Of a stretch of DNA of 64,000 nt, positions 11,291-22,068 are shown in pieces. Source of the stretch: Plasmodiophora brassicae (taxonomy: Eukaryota > Endomyxa > Phytomyxea > Plasmodiophorida > Plasmodiophoridae); assembly GCA_039704465.1 (NCBI GenBank), contig JASFAU010000004.1, positions 868,001 through 932,000 of the forward strand, written 5' to 3'. Below the pieces are notes generated by a model that worked only from the letters and a program-made list of their open reading frames with translations, was not told the DNA's origin and did not search any database. A program made the translations under genes and the position numbers. Within the stretch, counting starts at the first letter, position 1. Each line of letters starts with the position of its first letter.

Positions 11291-11516
11291 CATGTGTCAC
11301 AGTCAGTGGCCAGATCTACAACAGTGCTTCAGGGAAGCACAAGGCGGCAAGTGAAGCATGATCTGCTGTTGTCCGTGTCGTGCCCCATGAAGTTGAACCC
11401 ATATTTGCGTTGGCAACTGACGAAGCACGCGCTTGGTTTTGTGAAATTAAACTGTGTTACGTTCTCTTATGAACCCTTGTAGTCTCCTTTACTGTCCGCC
11501 CACAACGCGAGGACTC

Positions 11517-11719
11517 TCAGCATTCAAAAGGTTAAGCTTTCATTCGAAGACACCGTTCTCGAAGCTGTGTTCGGCGCCAAGAACACCCAAAACCGAGACC
11601 AGCTGGTCGTTGGATTCCGCAAAGTGCGAACGTCTGGGGTAATCCACGATCAACAAAGCGTTCCTGAAACAGGTCCTCGATCTGTTTGAGCGTCTGGTAG
11701 GCGCCGACCTGACTCATTA
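11517..11719 (+). other. Possible terminal exons of an unknown gene
   Basis: After an acceptor-like CTCTCAG (11520) a plus-strand frame reads SFEDTVLEAVFGAKNTQN and then DQLVVGFRKVRTSG. If a 35-nt stretch (GTAATC…AAACAG) is removed, it continues VLDLFERLVGADLTH and stops. The minus strand of the same bases is also partly coding-like, so strand and reality are uncertain. The required intron is shorter than any other in the window. Confidence 0.25.
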
Positions 11720-11890
11720 GAGCTGGGTAGACTGATGCCGCTCCCGCGGCAGCCAGGCACGATCTGGTTCGCCTCCGTCACTGCGTCCGGATCCTGTGTT
11801 CACTATAGCCGCTCCATGAATGGGACACCGATTGCGCTCTGTGCATCGTTCACTGCGTCCCCTATGCTCCTTACGACAATTTCGTGCCAG

Positions 11891-12118
11891 CTAGATGGCG
11901 AAGACTTCGCCCAGAGTCTGGGAGGTCGGCCTCCAGCCGACGAACCTGGTCGGCAGGGTGCCGTCATCGATCCAGCGCTCGACATTGTCGACGAAATCCC
12001 GTCTCGCGATGTTCACAATCAGGGTAACCGGAAAGGCGCGGGCGCTGGCAAGCACACCGAATGCCATCGACAGATTCCTATCGGCCAACTTCCCGTCGAC
12101 GACCACCGGCTCACCCAT
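11891..12118 (-). CDS. Short ORF, unknown (75 aa)
   Basis: ATG 12118 opens a frame with balanced, protein-like composition (MGEPVVVDGKLADRNLSMAF; later RDFVDNVERWIDDGTLPTRF). It ends at TAG 11891. It may be one exon of a larger minus-strand gene: splice-like signals and a second short frame (IGDAVNDAQSAIGVPFMERL) follow at 11803-11880. No family recognised. The surrounding 2 kb looks decayed, so a remnant is equally possible. Confidence 0.3.
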   Translation of the reverse strand: MGEPVVVDGKLADRNLSMAFGVLASARAFPVTLIVNIARRDFVDNVERWIDDGTLPTRFVGWRPTSQTLGEVFAI

Positions 12119-12246
12119 GAATGCTTATAATACGTCGAACAGCTGATTGGGTACTCGTTACGTATTACGTGATGGGATCGTCCAGCTGAAACGTATGGCG
12201 CAGACAAACGAGCACGAATGATCGACTTCAACCAGACGGGGGCAGC

Positions 12247-12507
12247 GTGATACGTTGTGAAGCCACCAGCGGTCTACCGAGGCACCACAAAGACACGACT
12301 CCTGTTCGTTGCTCGTCAACCTTCGACCCATCTGCTCTCGAGATCACTACTGTTAACACGGACCATCCCAATGTGAAACGTGCCGAAGGGCACACCTGTC
12401 TGAAGACCAGTGACGTGTCATACGATGGCACCTGGGACAACGACAATGAGCTAGCTGAGCGGCTGCGGGACGCATTCGAGGTGATTGAATTCGAAGCGTA
12501 TAGGTAG
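12247..12507 (+). CDS. Short ORF, unknown (86 aa)
   Basis: An open frame from ATG 12247 with an acidic second half (SYDGTWDNDNELAERLRDAF) that looks more coding than the opposite strand. No family motif, no signal peptide, no supported introns. Kept as a low-confidence hypothetical in the accessory stretch between the inverted repeat and the Sec20-like gene. Confidence 0.25.
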   Translation: MIRCEATSGLPRHHKDTTPVRCSSTFDPSALEITTVNTDHPNVKRAEGHTCLKTSDVSYDGTWDNDNELAERLRDAFEVIEFEAYR

Positions 12508-12600
12508 ACTGATCGGAGCGTTGTCATATACCTGAACAGTAGTATCATGAGCGTAGGTACTTCCCGAGACTCTGCACATATCTGCCAGCGTTCAAGGAGG

Positions 12601-13501
12601 TCACAGATCTCGATGCTGTGTATTGTCTGCTGGAACGTTCGTTCGGTCAGGCATCACGATTCGCAGCACGAACTCGATTATCGACCAGAACCGCAGCCCA
12701 ACCCGGTTGTGGAATACGTAGATGACAACCTGCGGGCACCGTGCGAATTTAGCAATTGACGCTGCCGCAAGGACCCGAACCAAACTCACGAGAAGATAGA
12801 AAATGAACCCAAGCGCAATCAAGAGGCGGTCAGTCCGCTCCCGGCGACGAATTCGTGCTTGGGCTCGGTTCGTTTGTGACGACGTGGCGCCGATCGCCGC
12901 GAACGTCTCACCGGTCTTCCTGATTGCATGTGACCCTTCCAGAAGGACTTCATGCACGTTCTGGCTGTGATCGATCTGCTCCATCAGAAGACGATGCGTT
13001 CTATTGAGGCCGGCCGTGATCACTTTAGCCGCCGACAGGGCTGCCGCATCACTGAAATCGGTTCTCGCTGGATTCCTGCCCCTGGGTTCAGCAACGCATC
13101 ATTTAGCAACAGTCCACCCATGTATCCAAAGCCAGCAGGCCTTACGCGCGCCCTCCGAGCAGTTCATCGCGCTGAGCCTTCTGCAACTGTGCCTGGGCAC
13201 GTTCATATGCGATATTCGCATTGCGAAGATCGAGCTTCAGTCTACGACCCTGGCACGTCAGATGAGGATACACCACGCCGTCGATCTGCCGCCGTTCGTA
13301 CTGTCGGTGCAGGTTCAGAAGACGCGTGCGCTCCTCGTCGGCGTCGACGTCGGCGCGGGCCGCCCCTTCGGCGATCCTGTCCAGAGCGGCACGAACGCGC
13401 GCGTTGATAGCGGCCGCCACGGCCGGCGCCTCCTTCCCGTCCTGCAGCACGGCCAGGTCGCGTCGGACCTCCAGCTCCGCCTCCATCGCCGACATGGCCA
13501 A
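12601..13501 (-). CDS. SEC20: Sec20-like SNARE (BNIP1/Sec20 family)
   Basis: Exons on the minus strand: 13501-13146 and 13051-12601; intron 13052-13145 (94 nt, long for this region). The N-terminal part is helical with the family's L(R/K)xAN motif (KLDLRNANIAYERAQAQL). The second exon reads a SNARE-like helix (LLMEQIDHSQNVHEVLLEGS) followed by RRRERTDRLLIALGFIFYL. That is the membrane-proximal and transmembrane pattern of Sec20, which acts in Golgi-to-ER retrograde fusion. The C-terminus runs ~50 residues beyond the first TM, with a second hydrophobic patch and no HDEL, so the 3' end may contain another unrecognised intron. Confidence 0.6.
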
Positions 13502-13717
13502 AATGGACTAACGACGCGAACACGCCGCCGGTTCCACCATTCGTCGTGATTCGATCAACGTCGCCCCCGGGGTGCATCTGCCACTGCGCCCGCTTGCCGT
13601 CTCAGGCCATTATTTGGCAGTTTGGTGATCATCAGCGGCACGGTCGGGGTAGGTTTGGCGGTCCACAGGCCAGGGCGCGTGCGACGCAGATCTAGCGTCG
13701 GGCTCCGGCGCTCAGGG

Positions 13718-16409
13718 ATGGGAGTGCCGCGCCTGCAGCGCCCGATGCCGCCCAAGCTCACGGTTGCGTTCGTCGAGCTTCGCCTGGTTCTGTCGCGGCT
13801 GGCCCGTGAATCGGGGAGCACGGAGTGGCGCCTCCTGATGTTACGAGCTCGTTATCTGTTGGCGCGGTGTCGTCAGATGACACCGCGTTCGCCAAACGAG
13901 CGCGAATTGTTGGACGCGCTGCTCGAGAACATCGAGTTACGGTTGGATACTGCCCCCGCCATCGACGACCTGCCGGACACATCTGCTGACATGGATGCGC
14001 TTGGGTTCTGCCGTTTACAAGTAGAGCTCCTATCCCAAATCGCAGACGAGGACGAATCCCTTCGGAATCTTAGCGCCACGTTGGAGCAGATCATGAATGC
14101 GGCCGCGAACACACCCGCAGCCGGACCCTTGTCTGGACTCATTATGAAGCTCTATGGACGCCTCGGGACCTTGTTCCAGGACGCGATCATTGCCGATTGT
14201 CGCACTGGCCCATACGCGAAACGCAAACGCATCGTTCCAGGCTGTTTTGCTCGTGACCCGTTCATGTCCAGCTCGGAGCACCTGCGTCGGATAACCGTGC
14301 AGTTTCCCAAGGCGCCCCGGTTCCCAACGTCGCCGAAGAGAGCAGCGCCGGACCCCATTTCGGCCGCGTATGTTGTTGTGCACGATACGCTCTCTCAGCT
14401 TGGTTGCGCGTGGAACCGCACGGAGCGATTTCAGCATCCCAACACCGAAGACGGAAGCCCTGGACCTGGGTGGTACGATCCCCAAAGATCGCGGATTGAG
14501 CCAAAGTCCCGAACGCACCCTATTGGCATCGTTCGCGTCTAACGATCTTTCCTCTAGGTCTCCAGCCGTGATAATCGGCCCCACATCGAAAGATGGGCGA
14601 GTGGAACGGGCACGAAGGCGCAGAGATCTGGGGCCGAGTCCATTATCGTACGATATCCGGTGGCGGATGGTGACGGTGACGGTACCAGGCCCACGTTGGG
14701 GCCCCAACCTCCGCGACACTGTTCGACCGACAAACTGGTTCATTGTCCAACTGGACAATCGTTGCCGGCAACGGGCATCGATCCGGCGTATGCTCTCGGC
14801 GCGACCCGTTCCAGCCGAATCTGCTGCGCTGGCAAAGTCGGTGTCTTCGGCGTTCATTACAAAGCGGGATCCTGGCAAGGAGCCGCTTCATGTGACGGTG
14901 ACGGCGAACTGTGGCTTTGCCCCGCCCGATTGCAAAGCGTTCCTACAACCTCAGAGCCACGCACCGAAATGGGCTCCTTCGGTATCGTCTCCTCGGAGGC
15001 CTCAACAGAAGGTTCGCGATATTCGCAGGACCGGTGCACAGCACGACTCCCTTCAGTACTCAAGAGCAATGTTGAAACCCAGCTTCGGCAATCTTCGTCG
15101 CGTTCGACGGCGTTCTCATCATCTTCGAAAGGCCATCGACGAGAACACGCCAAATTCGAACGATGGCCCAACTCGGGACGTGGTACTGCGCCCTGCGCAT
15201 CACTGTTCACAACCCCGCCTAGATCGTCGATTGTTCCCAATTGGTCGGGCAGATCCGTTGGGGAAACGAATGGATTATGGAGGGCCGGTTTTCGCTATGG
15301 ATTCCGGGCACATTCCTAAGGACGCCGTATTCGACGACCCGCTGCTTAACCGTGCTGATGCACGTGTGGTCACCCAAATCTCCCAAACTGATCATCGTCG
15401 AAACGTGCTTCCTGGTAGACCCCAATCCGGAACTAAGCAGAACAAGCCGTTGCAGATCGTATTGAAACATGACACGAGAGCCGGGACGACAAAATTGGAA
15501 ACTTTCTTCACTGATCATCGCGCCACTAGCGACAAGCGCATGGAGGACGCTCGCATCGTACTGAGTGCCAATCCCACGAAACTTTGCATTGGAGCGAGAG
15601 GCAATGGATCATGGGCAAAATCACGACGATTCATGCCTGAGAAGCATGGCCAAGAAACAGAACTAGTTCTGACGCCATTGGATCATCGTTCACCGAAGGG
15701 CGCTGTGCGCTTTACGACCCATCACGATCCCGCCGTTAAACCTCGCCAACTGGAACTTGCCTTGAATCCTCACAGCTCTCAGCCACCAACTATGTCCCCG
15801 ACAACAGCGTATCCAGCAAGCAACCACCCCAGTTTCATGCGAGCTGCTCTGGAAACCGCAGTGCAGATTCCAAGGTCATCAGTGGCAAAGGGCGCGACAA
15901 CATGGAACCCATCGACCACACAATCGCTGCAACGTGACGGACATGATGTTGGGTTCAACTTTGGGCCACGTTTACCGCATACGTCGACACTGGCACAGCG
16001 AGCAGCCTTGTTCACTTCTGGCAGGAAGCAGGGGTTGTCCCAGGATATGGACAAGAGCATGTTCGAGGCGCCTCCGCAATGGGACCCACTCCACGTCCGC
16101 GTATCCCCTTTCGGATACGACACGCAGCAGATCCCGCCAATGGATCCAGACGAGCGTCAGTACGATCCACACCATGATATTCTGCTACGCAGTGCCCCGC
16201 GCGTCGTGTTCGACAGGGCTGAACGATGGCCAACCCTGAAACCATTCGACAACGGCGACTATCTGCAAGTCCTGTATCCCAGCGATACCACACTCGCTCC
16301 AAGGCACCCCGCCGCATGCTTCCCTGCATCATCACGTTTCCAGCCCTACTCGTCCGTGGTGGCGTCCTCAGCATCTCTCATTCGGCATCGTCGCCAGCAA
16401 TCCCGCTAG
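13718..16409 (+). CDS. SHIPPO-like Pro-Gly-Pro protein, probably flagellar
   Basis: Exons as read: 13718-14505 and 14558-16409 (or from ATG 13745). Residues ~10-160 are helical and unassigned. Then Pro-Gly-Pro elements appear: SPGPGWYDPQRSRIEPK, split by the intron and continuing SPAVIIGPT, then LGPSPLSYDI and VPGPRWGPN. The spacing fits SHIPPO/ODF3-type repeats of axonemal proteins. The remaining ~600 residues are basic and Ser/Pro-rich with no second domain visible. The intron 14506-14557 is strongly supported because the repeat reads straight across it. If the assignment is right, the organism builds flagella. Function inferred only. Confidence 0.55.
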
Positions 16410-16416
16410 TAAAGGT

Positions 16417-16446
16417 ACCCTAGATTTTAGGGCGCACTTCATATAT
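16417..16446 (+). promoter_or_regulatory. TTAGGGC…TCATATA element upstream of eS7
   Basis: The sequence CCCTAGATTTTAGGGC is followed by GCACTTCATATAT, about 75-100 bp before the eS7 ATG. A very similar string lies upstream of the eL30 gene (31511-31530). It resembles telobox-type elements that mark ribosomal-protein promoters in other eukaryotes. The role here is inferred. Confidence 0.35.
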
Positions 16447-16519
16447 CGTTGAGCAGAAGGCCGTGACGGAGTCCGCAGAGCGGAAGCGTTCCCAGTGCGT
16501 GTTATCTCGTCTGTACGAC

Positions 16520-17107
16520 ATGGCGGCCGTCGTCGGAAAGAAGCTGCTGAAGAAGGGCGGTCAGGAGCCCACTGAGCTCGAGGCTGCGCTGGCCCAGGCG
16601 TTTGTCGACCTGGAGGCGTCGTCCAAGGACCTGAAGGCGGATCTCCGTGACCTGTACTTCCTGGCCGCCAAGGAGATTGCCGTCGAGGAAGGCAAGAAGG
16701 CGATCGTCATCTTCATTCCGTTCGTCAAGCAGGCGAAGTTCAAGAAGATCCAGCCGCGGTTGATCCGTGAGCTCGAGAAGAAGTTCACGAACAAACACAT
16801 TGTGTTCGTCGCGCAGCGCACCATTCTTGGCGCTGGGTACGCCCGCAAATCGAAGGGCGCCCTGCGACCACGCTCGCGAACGGTCGCCGCCGTCCACGAG
16901 TCGATCCTGAACGATGTCGTCTACCCGACCGAAATCGTCGGCAAGCGCATCCGGTTCCGCCTCGACGGCACGAAGCTCCTGAAGGTCCACCTGGACCCGA
17001 AGGAGGCCAGCAACGTCGACTACAAGCTTGCCACGTTCGCGGCTGTCTACCGCAAACTCACCAACAAGCAGGCTGAGTTCATGTTCCCTCCCGCCGCTAA
17101 AGCCTGA
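16520..17107 (+). CDS. RPS7: 40S ribosomal protein eS7
   Basis: A 195-aa single-exon frame of the small-subunit protein eS7, needed for 18S rRNA processing. Family landmarks: the N-terminal helix region (LEAALAQAFVDLEASSKDLK), KAIVIFIPFVKQAKFKKIQP, RLIRELEKKF and the C-terminal VDYKLATFAAVYRKLTNKQA. Length equals that of other eukaryotic eS7. The ATG at 16520 is chosen because upstream in-frame codons do not match the family. One of the few intronless genes here, although an intron in the 5' leader is possible. Confidence 0.97.
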   Translation: MAAVVGKKLLKKGGQEPTELEAALAQAFVDLEASSKDLKADLRDLYFLAAKEIAVEEGKKAIVIFIPFVKQAKFKKIQPRLIRELEKKFTNKHIVFVAQRTILGAGYARKSKGALRPRSRTVAAVHESILNDVVYPTEIVGKRIRFRLDGTKLLKVHLDPKEASNVDYKLATFAAVYRKLTNKQAEFMFPPAAKA

Positions 17108-17311
17108 TAAATTCCTGGCACAAACCTTCAATGCTTGATCCAACGGTGCTGTATGCCGTGTCTTGGGAATAGCCCGCTAGTGGCATTGTGTCGCTGTCGA
17201 GCGTCGCGACTGCCGGGCCAGACTGTATTCGACACGGTCGTGTGAGCTGGACGAGTCATTTTGGCGTTGGATATTCAGGTTTCGGGGCCGCGTCGTCGTC
17301 GGTTGCTGGCA

Positions 17312-18065
17312 ATGGTGGCGACGAGGCGCCGTGTTTATGAACCGTTGCAATGTGCGGCCGACCCGGAGCAGCTTGATCGTGAGGGGCAGGTGCGGCTTGA
17401 TCCGCGACGCTGGCAAGGGAAGAAAGGAGGGGCGATTCCCGCATTCTATAAGCCTGCTGTCAGGGTGGCCGATCCACCAGCTGAGAACCAGCCGCAATTG
17501 GACCGAGATGTGCTCCGCGCTGCTGCCCAGGAGGTTCCCAAGGCTGAACTGCCGGAGGCCATGCGTCCCCGGGTCGACTCGTTGGAGGCGGCTGTCAACG
17601 CGCTGGACGACGAAGTTAATGCTATGCGGGTCAGATCAACGAATTTTCGTGATGGCTGTATTGCCTGACGCTTTGAGTCGATAGGCTGAGTTGGCGCAGA
17701 TGCGCAAGGAGACAAGGGAGAACGCTGAGGTCGTTCGCGAAACACAACAGATGATACGTGAGATTCGTGACAGCGTCGCTGCCAAGAATTCCTGTAGTGG
17801 CCGTGCTGTGAACACTCAGAACAATAGGAAGCGGCCCGCCGATGACAAGACGTTAGCAGAATCGAGAGCTGCGAAGGTCCTGAAGGCCGCGACCGGGGAT
17901 TCCTCTACACGGGCTCGTTCGGCCCACCAGTCCGGTCAAGACGAGGACGGTGTGTTCCTCAGTCCAGTGCAGGAAAAACCGTCAAAGAACAGGCGGAACA
18001 GTTTGCGGTGGACCATCGCGTGGAACGAACCTGAACCGGAAACGAACGCTGCCGCCGATGGTTGA
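17312..18065 (+). CDS. Coiled-coil protein, unknown
   Basis: Exons 17312-17629 and 17685-18065, 232 aa. The phase-0 intron joins …LDDEVNAMR to AELAQMRKETRENAEVVRET, making one continuous coiled coil of ~70 residues (about 85-155). A basic, Ser/Lys-rich tail with a possible nuclear localisation signal (NNRKRPADDK) follows. An upstream TTG-initiated frame exists, but ATG 17312 is the first Met. No domain identified. Its short length and bare coiled coil suggest a structural or chromatin-associated role, which is only a guess. Confidence 0.55.
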
Positions 18066-19766
18066 TGAGCCCATTGCGTACGACCTCGATGCGCGTGACG
18101 GTAACTTAGACGCACGTTCTGCAATATATACGCAGCATAGTTACTTCGCTAAACGGTGTGTTCGTCATGTCGTCGATCACGTCGCATCAGGTAATGCTTC
18201 AACAAATGTCGCTGGGACCGAAATCTAGCCATTCTGGGGTCATCTTCACAAGGGCATCGACGAATCGCCCTCTTCGTGGCTGATTCAGTCGTGCACGTAA
18301 CTTTGATCTTGTTCGCAGGTGGCGAAATGTGGTGGCGACGTTATGAACGTTTGATGACGACAGACTTGCCAGGCGGCGACAAACGTTCTGAATCCGGTAC
18401 AGTAATTCCTCCTATTAATATTCCTTCTAATAGGCCCTGAACCAAACCCCAAACATGCTCCAGGGTCTTAATGAAAGGGCCGGACGCATTTCAGGGTCTT
18501 ACTAGAAAGACTTAATGCATTTCAGGATCTTAATGGGAAGATTACCGAATGTTACAGACCTCGTGCAACCAGGTATGTCGCAGGTACTGACTCCTGTATC
18601 AGTTGATGCAGGATTAGGTCGGATGATGAAGCACTGGGCAGCAAATGTCCTTGACGCTGAGTCGAGAATGCCGCGTTCGACTCCAAATGGGCAGACGGTT
18701 CGTCCACTGTTGCCGAACGTCGTATTCTGACGTCTCCGTTGATTGCGAAAAGGGGGAGGACTGAACAGAGCCGGAGCCGGGAGGTCACACGAACGCAACG
18801 GCTACCGGAGACTCTCAATAGTGTTGCAGAACACTATAATGACTATGGGTATCGATGGCCATCTTTCGTGTCAGAAGCCGGATAGACATCCCTCCACCAA
18901 TGGACGACGGCATCAATGCCGGACTGTCTGACGATCGCGGGTGCCGTCTGGCGCTGTACTGCCTGCGATTGGTGCGTACAGCGCCAGCCCTGACGGGAAG
19001 ACTCCACGTTTCGAACACGTTGGCTGCAGAACAGGCAACATGGCAAGCCAGGTACCGAAGCCGCCGTCGACCTCCGCATGCCTTGTAATTCAAGCCTGGC
19101 AAATTGGAACTATCACACCTACAGTAGCTTCGTGCGGTCCGTTGGTTTGGAAAGCTGCCGCGGTACTGTATGAACCCCCGATGGACACGGCGTAGATCGC
19201 CGACGACACGTTGCACACAATTGGCATATGGCCTGGGAGTGTTCCAGAAGCTTCTGGACCGCAGCAGGTGGTGAAGCGCGGTGTCCCGGGTGAAGCGCGG
19301 TGTCCCGGTCCAGTGATAATACTCCGGGCCGGGGTGACGCCAGTGTGTCTGAGGTAGGTACATTCGTCGCGGCAGGACGGACACGTCACCGCAGTCGCCA
19401 AAGTCCGTGGTGCCATTCCCAAATCCGGCGCCGCCAGCACCAACCACTCACACACAAGCAAGCAGCGCAGTCTCGGGCGGCGGGTCGTGCCTGCGTCAAC
19501 CGTCAGCAACAGCGGGTCGGTCGGCGGTGACGTCACTCAGTGTTTCGCCCGGAACCACGATCGTCTGACACTGGTTGATAGCCGCCACACCCGTTGCGCC
19601 AGGCGTGACGTCCTTCCTCTCCTGAAACTGCGCAGCGATTGACGTACTGCGATCGGTCGGGCAGAAACGTTCTCGCCCACGCCCGCATTATAGTAAGCGC
19701 CACGCGTCCAGGGCGGCGTACCGTACTAGTCGACCGGCGCCTTCCGCTATATCTCTGCACGGCGGC
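18066..19766. other. 1.7-kb stretch with unresolved minus-strand coding signal
   Basis: No complete gene could be built. The best signal is on the minus strand between 19100 and 19540, where one frame contains TLATAVTCPSCRDECTYL and IGGSYSTAAAFQTNGPHEAT, and another frame nearby gives GVFPSGLALYAPIAGS. These may be exons of a secreted, Cys-containing protein, but no start or consistent splicing was found. The stretch also contains two short tandem repeats: 31-bp units at 18461, and two 19-bp copies of GGTGAAGCGCGGTGTCCCG at 19270-19307. Confidence 0.35.
18461..18553. repeat. 31-bp tandem repeat, 3 copies
   Basis: Units start at 18461, 18492 and 18523. Each opens CAGGGTCTTA or CAGGATCTTA, and the first two end in GCATTT. 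Copies differ at several positions. AT-richer than the surroundings. Confidence 0.75.
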
Positions 19767-20375
19767 ATGTCGAACCACAACGGCACGGCGCAGCCCATGC
19801 TCTGCCTGAACGGCTGCGGCTTCTTCGGGTACTTGCCGTCGTATACGCTCGCTACGTCGTCCATCGCCACTGACGCCCATGTCGCAGGACCGCGGATCAC
19901 CGTAATCTGTGCTCCTCGTGCTACAACGAGGTCATCAAGGCCGAACAAGCTGCGTCGGCGACGTCGTCGTCGCCAGCACCCGTGCCTTCGTCCGTTGATG
20001 TCCCGCCAGCGATCGCTGAACCTGTTCCAGCGGCGGTTGCCCCAGCAGCAGTGCCGCCGCCCGCGCCTGAAGTAGCAACTCGAGCGGCGGTGCCTGCTGA
20101 TCTCGCTCCCTCTCCGGTGCAAGATCGTTCACGATGCGCCATATGCCCCAAGAAGCTTCGTCTGGCTCAACAGTTCGCCTGCATGTGTGGGCGGACATTC
20201 TGTGGCCAGCACCGCTACGCGGAAGCCCATGAGTGCACGTTCGATTATGTCAAACGGAACCAGACGCAGCTGCGCAAGGATAACCCAGAGGTATAACGTG
20301 CTCCTTGTGACCTCGGTTTGCAGGTGTCTGAACGCCCCTCTGCAGGTGGTTGCGAGCAAGGTATCAAAGATTTAA
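19767..20375 (+). CDS. A20/AN1 zinc-finger stress-associated protein
   Basis: Exons 19767-19828, 19888-20290, 20346-20375; 164 aa. The A20 finger (CLNGCGFFGTADHRNLCSSC) is split by the first intron and only complete when spliced. A Pro/Ala-rich linker leads to the AN1 finger (CAICPKKLRLAQQFACMCGR … HEC). The 30-nt last exon supplies VVASKVSKI, matching the conserved C-terminus of the family; without splicing the frame stops at 20296. Members bind ubiquitin or polyubiquitin and act in stress responses. The tiny 3' exon would be missed by ORF callers. Confidence 0.88.
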
Positions 20376-20563
20376 ACGGGCCACGGGTGAATGGTCCATC
20401 TGCATTTGATGTCCGCGCATGTCGAGAATCCTCACAACACCGCATGGGGCTCTATCTTCTGGCCACACGTTTCCGACGATTTTGATAAAATTTACTAGAT
20501 TGGGAGATGCGACATTGGCGATAGAGCAGTGTGACGGTTTCCGCCACAATTCTTCACAGGCGA

Positions 20564-22068
20564 TTACCAGGCGAATGCATTCGGCGTGTTCGACTGGGGC
20601 GGCGTCGGTGACGTGCTTCCGAATGGGTTGTTGGAATTGCTCGAAGGCGCTGCCTTAGGTGGCTGCTGGGGAGACGCTTGTCCGTATGGACTAGGGACAG
20701 AATACGCTTGCCACGCGTTTGTATCTTGAGGCGGGTACGGTGGCTGCTGCTGCTGCTGCTGCTGTGATTGCGGCTGCTGGGCATACCCTTGGAAATGTTG
20801 TTGAGGAGCGAAGCCGGACGGCGCCATCGGCGGGTAACCTTGCTGGGAGCTGAACATTGCTTGCCCAGCAAACGTTTGCGAGTCAAGTGCGAATCCTTGT
20901 GATTGTGGTGCGGGTGGAGGTACACCTTGAGACTGCGGCGGGTATCCTTGCAGGCTGGGAGGCGACGCGGCAGGAAAATTGGCAAAACCAGAGGACGAAG
21001 GGAGCATTTGTCCCATAGGCATCATCCCTGACTGTCCAGAGCCCATGGGTACGCCTGCGGGTCCTGGCGCCATAGGCATGCCTGCCGGCGCAGGTGGATA
21101 TCCATACGGCGCCATTGGATAGGGTGGGTTCGGTGCCTGGGACTGCTGCTGAAAGTACGGCGGTGGTTGAACCGGTGCTGGTGGCTCTTGGAAGAGGCTC
21201 ATAATGTCTTGCTTTGTGTTCTTGACGGGCTCGGCAGGGGCCGATGCAGCCTCGAACGACCCGAATGCCAGATCAGTGGCCTCTGGCGACGTCGGCGCGA
21301 ACTGGGCGAAATTCGCAAATGGCGACGGCGGCCCCTGAAGAGAGAGGGCGGCAACGCCCGCCCCCGCCGCTTTCGCCGTCTTCTTTGGCTTTTCGCCCTT
21401 CGACTTTGACGATGCTTTCGATGGCGCCGCCGCCGACTTCGAGTTCTTTGTCGCGGCCGCCTGCTTCCGTCTCTGCGCGTCGCCACTGTCCTCGCTGCTG
21501 TCGTCAGAGGTGCTGTCGTCGGCAGAGCTCTCATCGGAGTCGTCCTCGGAGGTGTCGCCTTCGGAACTGGACTCCTTCCCAGCAGCCTTCTTCTTCGCCT
21601 TCGACTTCGTCGCCGACTGTTCCATTGCCTTCGACGATGCAGTTGACGATTTCGCACAGAACGCTTTCTGCTCGTACTTCTGCCTGATGAAGGTCTCTAC
21701 GACCTTGTCGTTCGTGTCCGGCGTCGGCTTTTTATCGGGCGCCAGGTTCACCTCGTAGTAGGCGTTGACCTTCTTATTGCCCCACTGCTGCATGACGTCG
21801 ACCCATTCGGGTTTCCATTCGTCTAGCGTGACGGAGCGGACCTTGGAGATATGCACGCCCAGGTTGCGATGTATACCTGCACGACATGATTACACACCAT
21901 GACGGGGAGGTGCGTTTTCGGCAGCCACGTACCCGAGCATCGGATACATACGAAGCATCCGATGTTGATGGAGGCCCATCGCGGCTGCCTGGTATTACAG
22001 TCGACGCAGGTCTTGTTCTCGGATTTCTTCAGCAGCTTCTTCAGCTTCTCGATCTCGTCGGCCCCCAT
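20564..22068 (-). CDS. ArfGAP-domain protein (SMAP/AGFG-like) with P/Q-rich tail
   Basis: Exons on the minus strand: 22068-21933 and 21876-20564; 482 aa. The ArfGAP zinc finger (CVDCNTRQPRWASINIGC, then CIRCSG) is completed across the intron by IHRNLGVHISKVRSV, including the catalytic Arg. A Lys/Ser/Asp-rich linker follows, then a long Pro/Gln/Gly/Met-rich tail with FANFAQF-type repeats. A poly-Gln run encoded by a CTG/CAG microsatellite lies at ~20746-20765, and an NPF motif near the C-terminus could bind EH domains. By family it stimulates GTP hydrolysis by Arf in coated-vesicle traffic. Head-to-head with a short plus-strand frame at 22108. Confidence 0.88.

Noticed and set aside
14030..14878. 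282-aa minus-strand ORF opposite the SHIPPO-like gene
   Set aside because: The plus strand carries Pro-Gly-Pro repeats that continue across a good intron; the minus frame has no motif.
16502..17143. 213-aa minus-strand ORF over eS7
   Set aside because: Exact antisense shadow of a conserved ribosomal protein.
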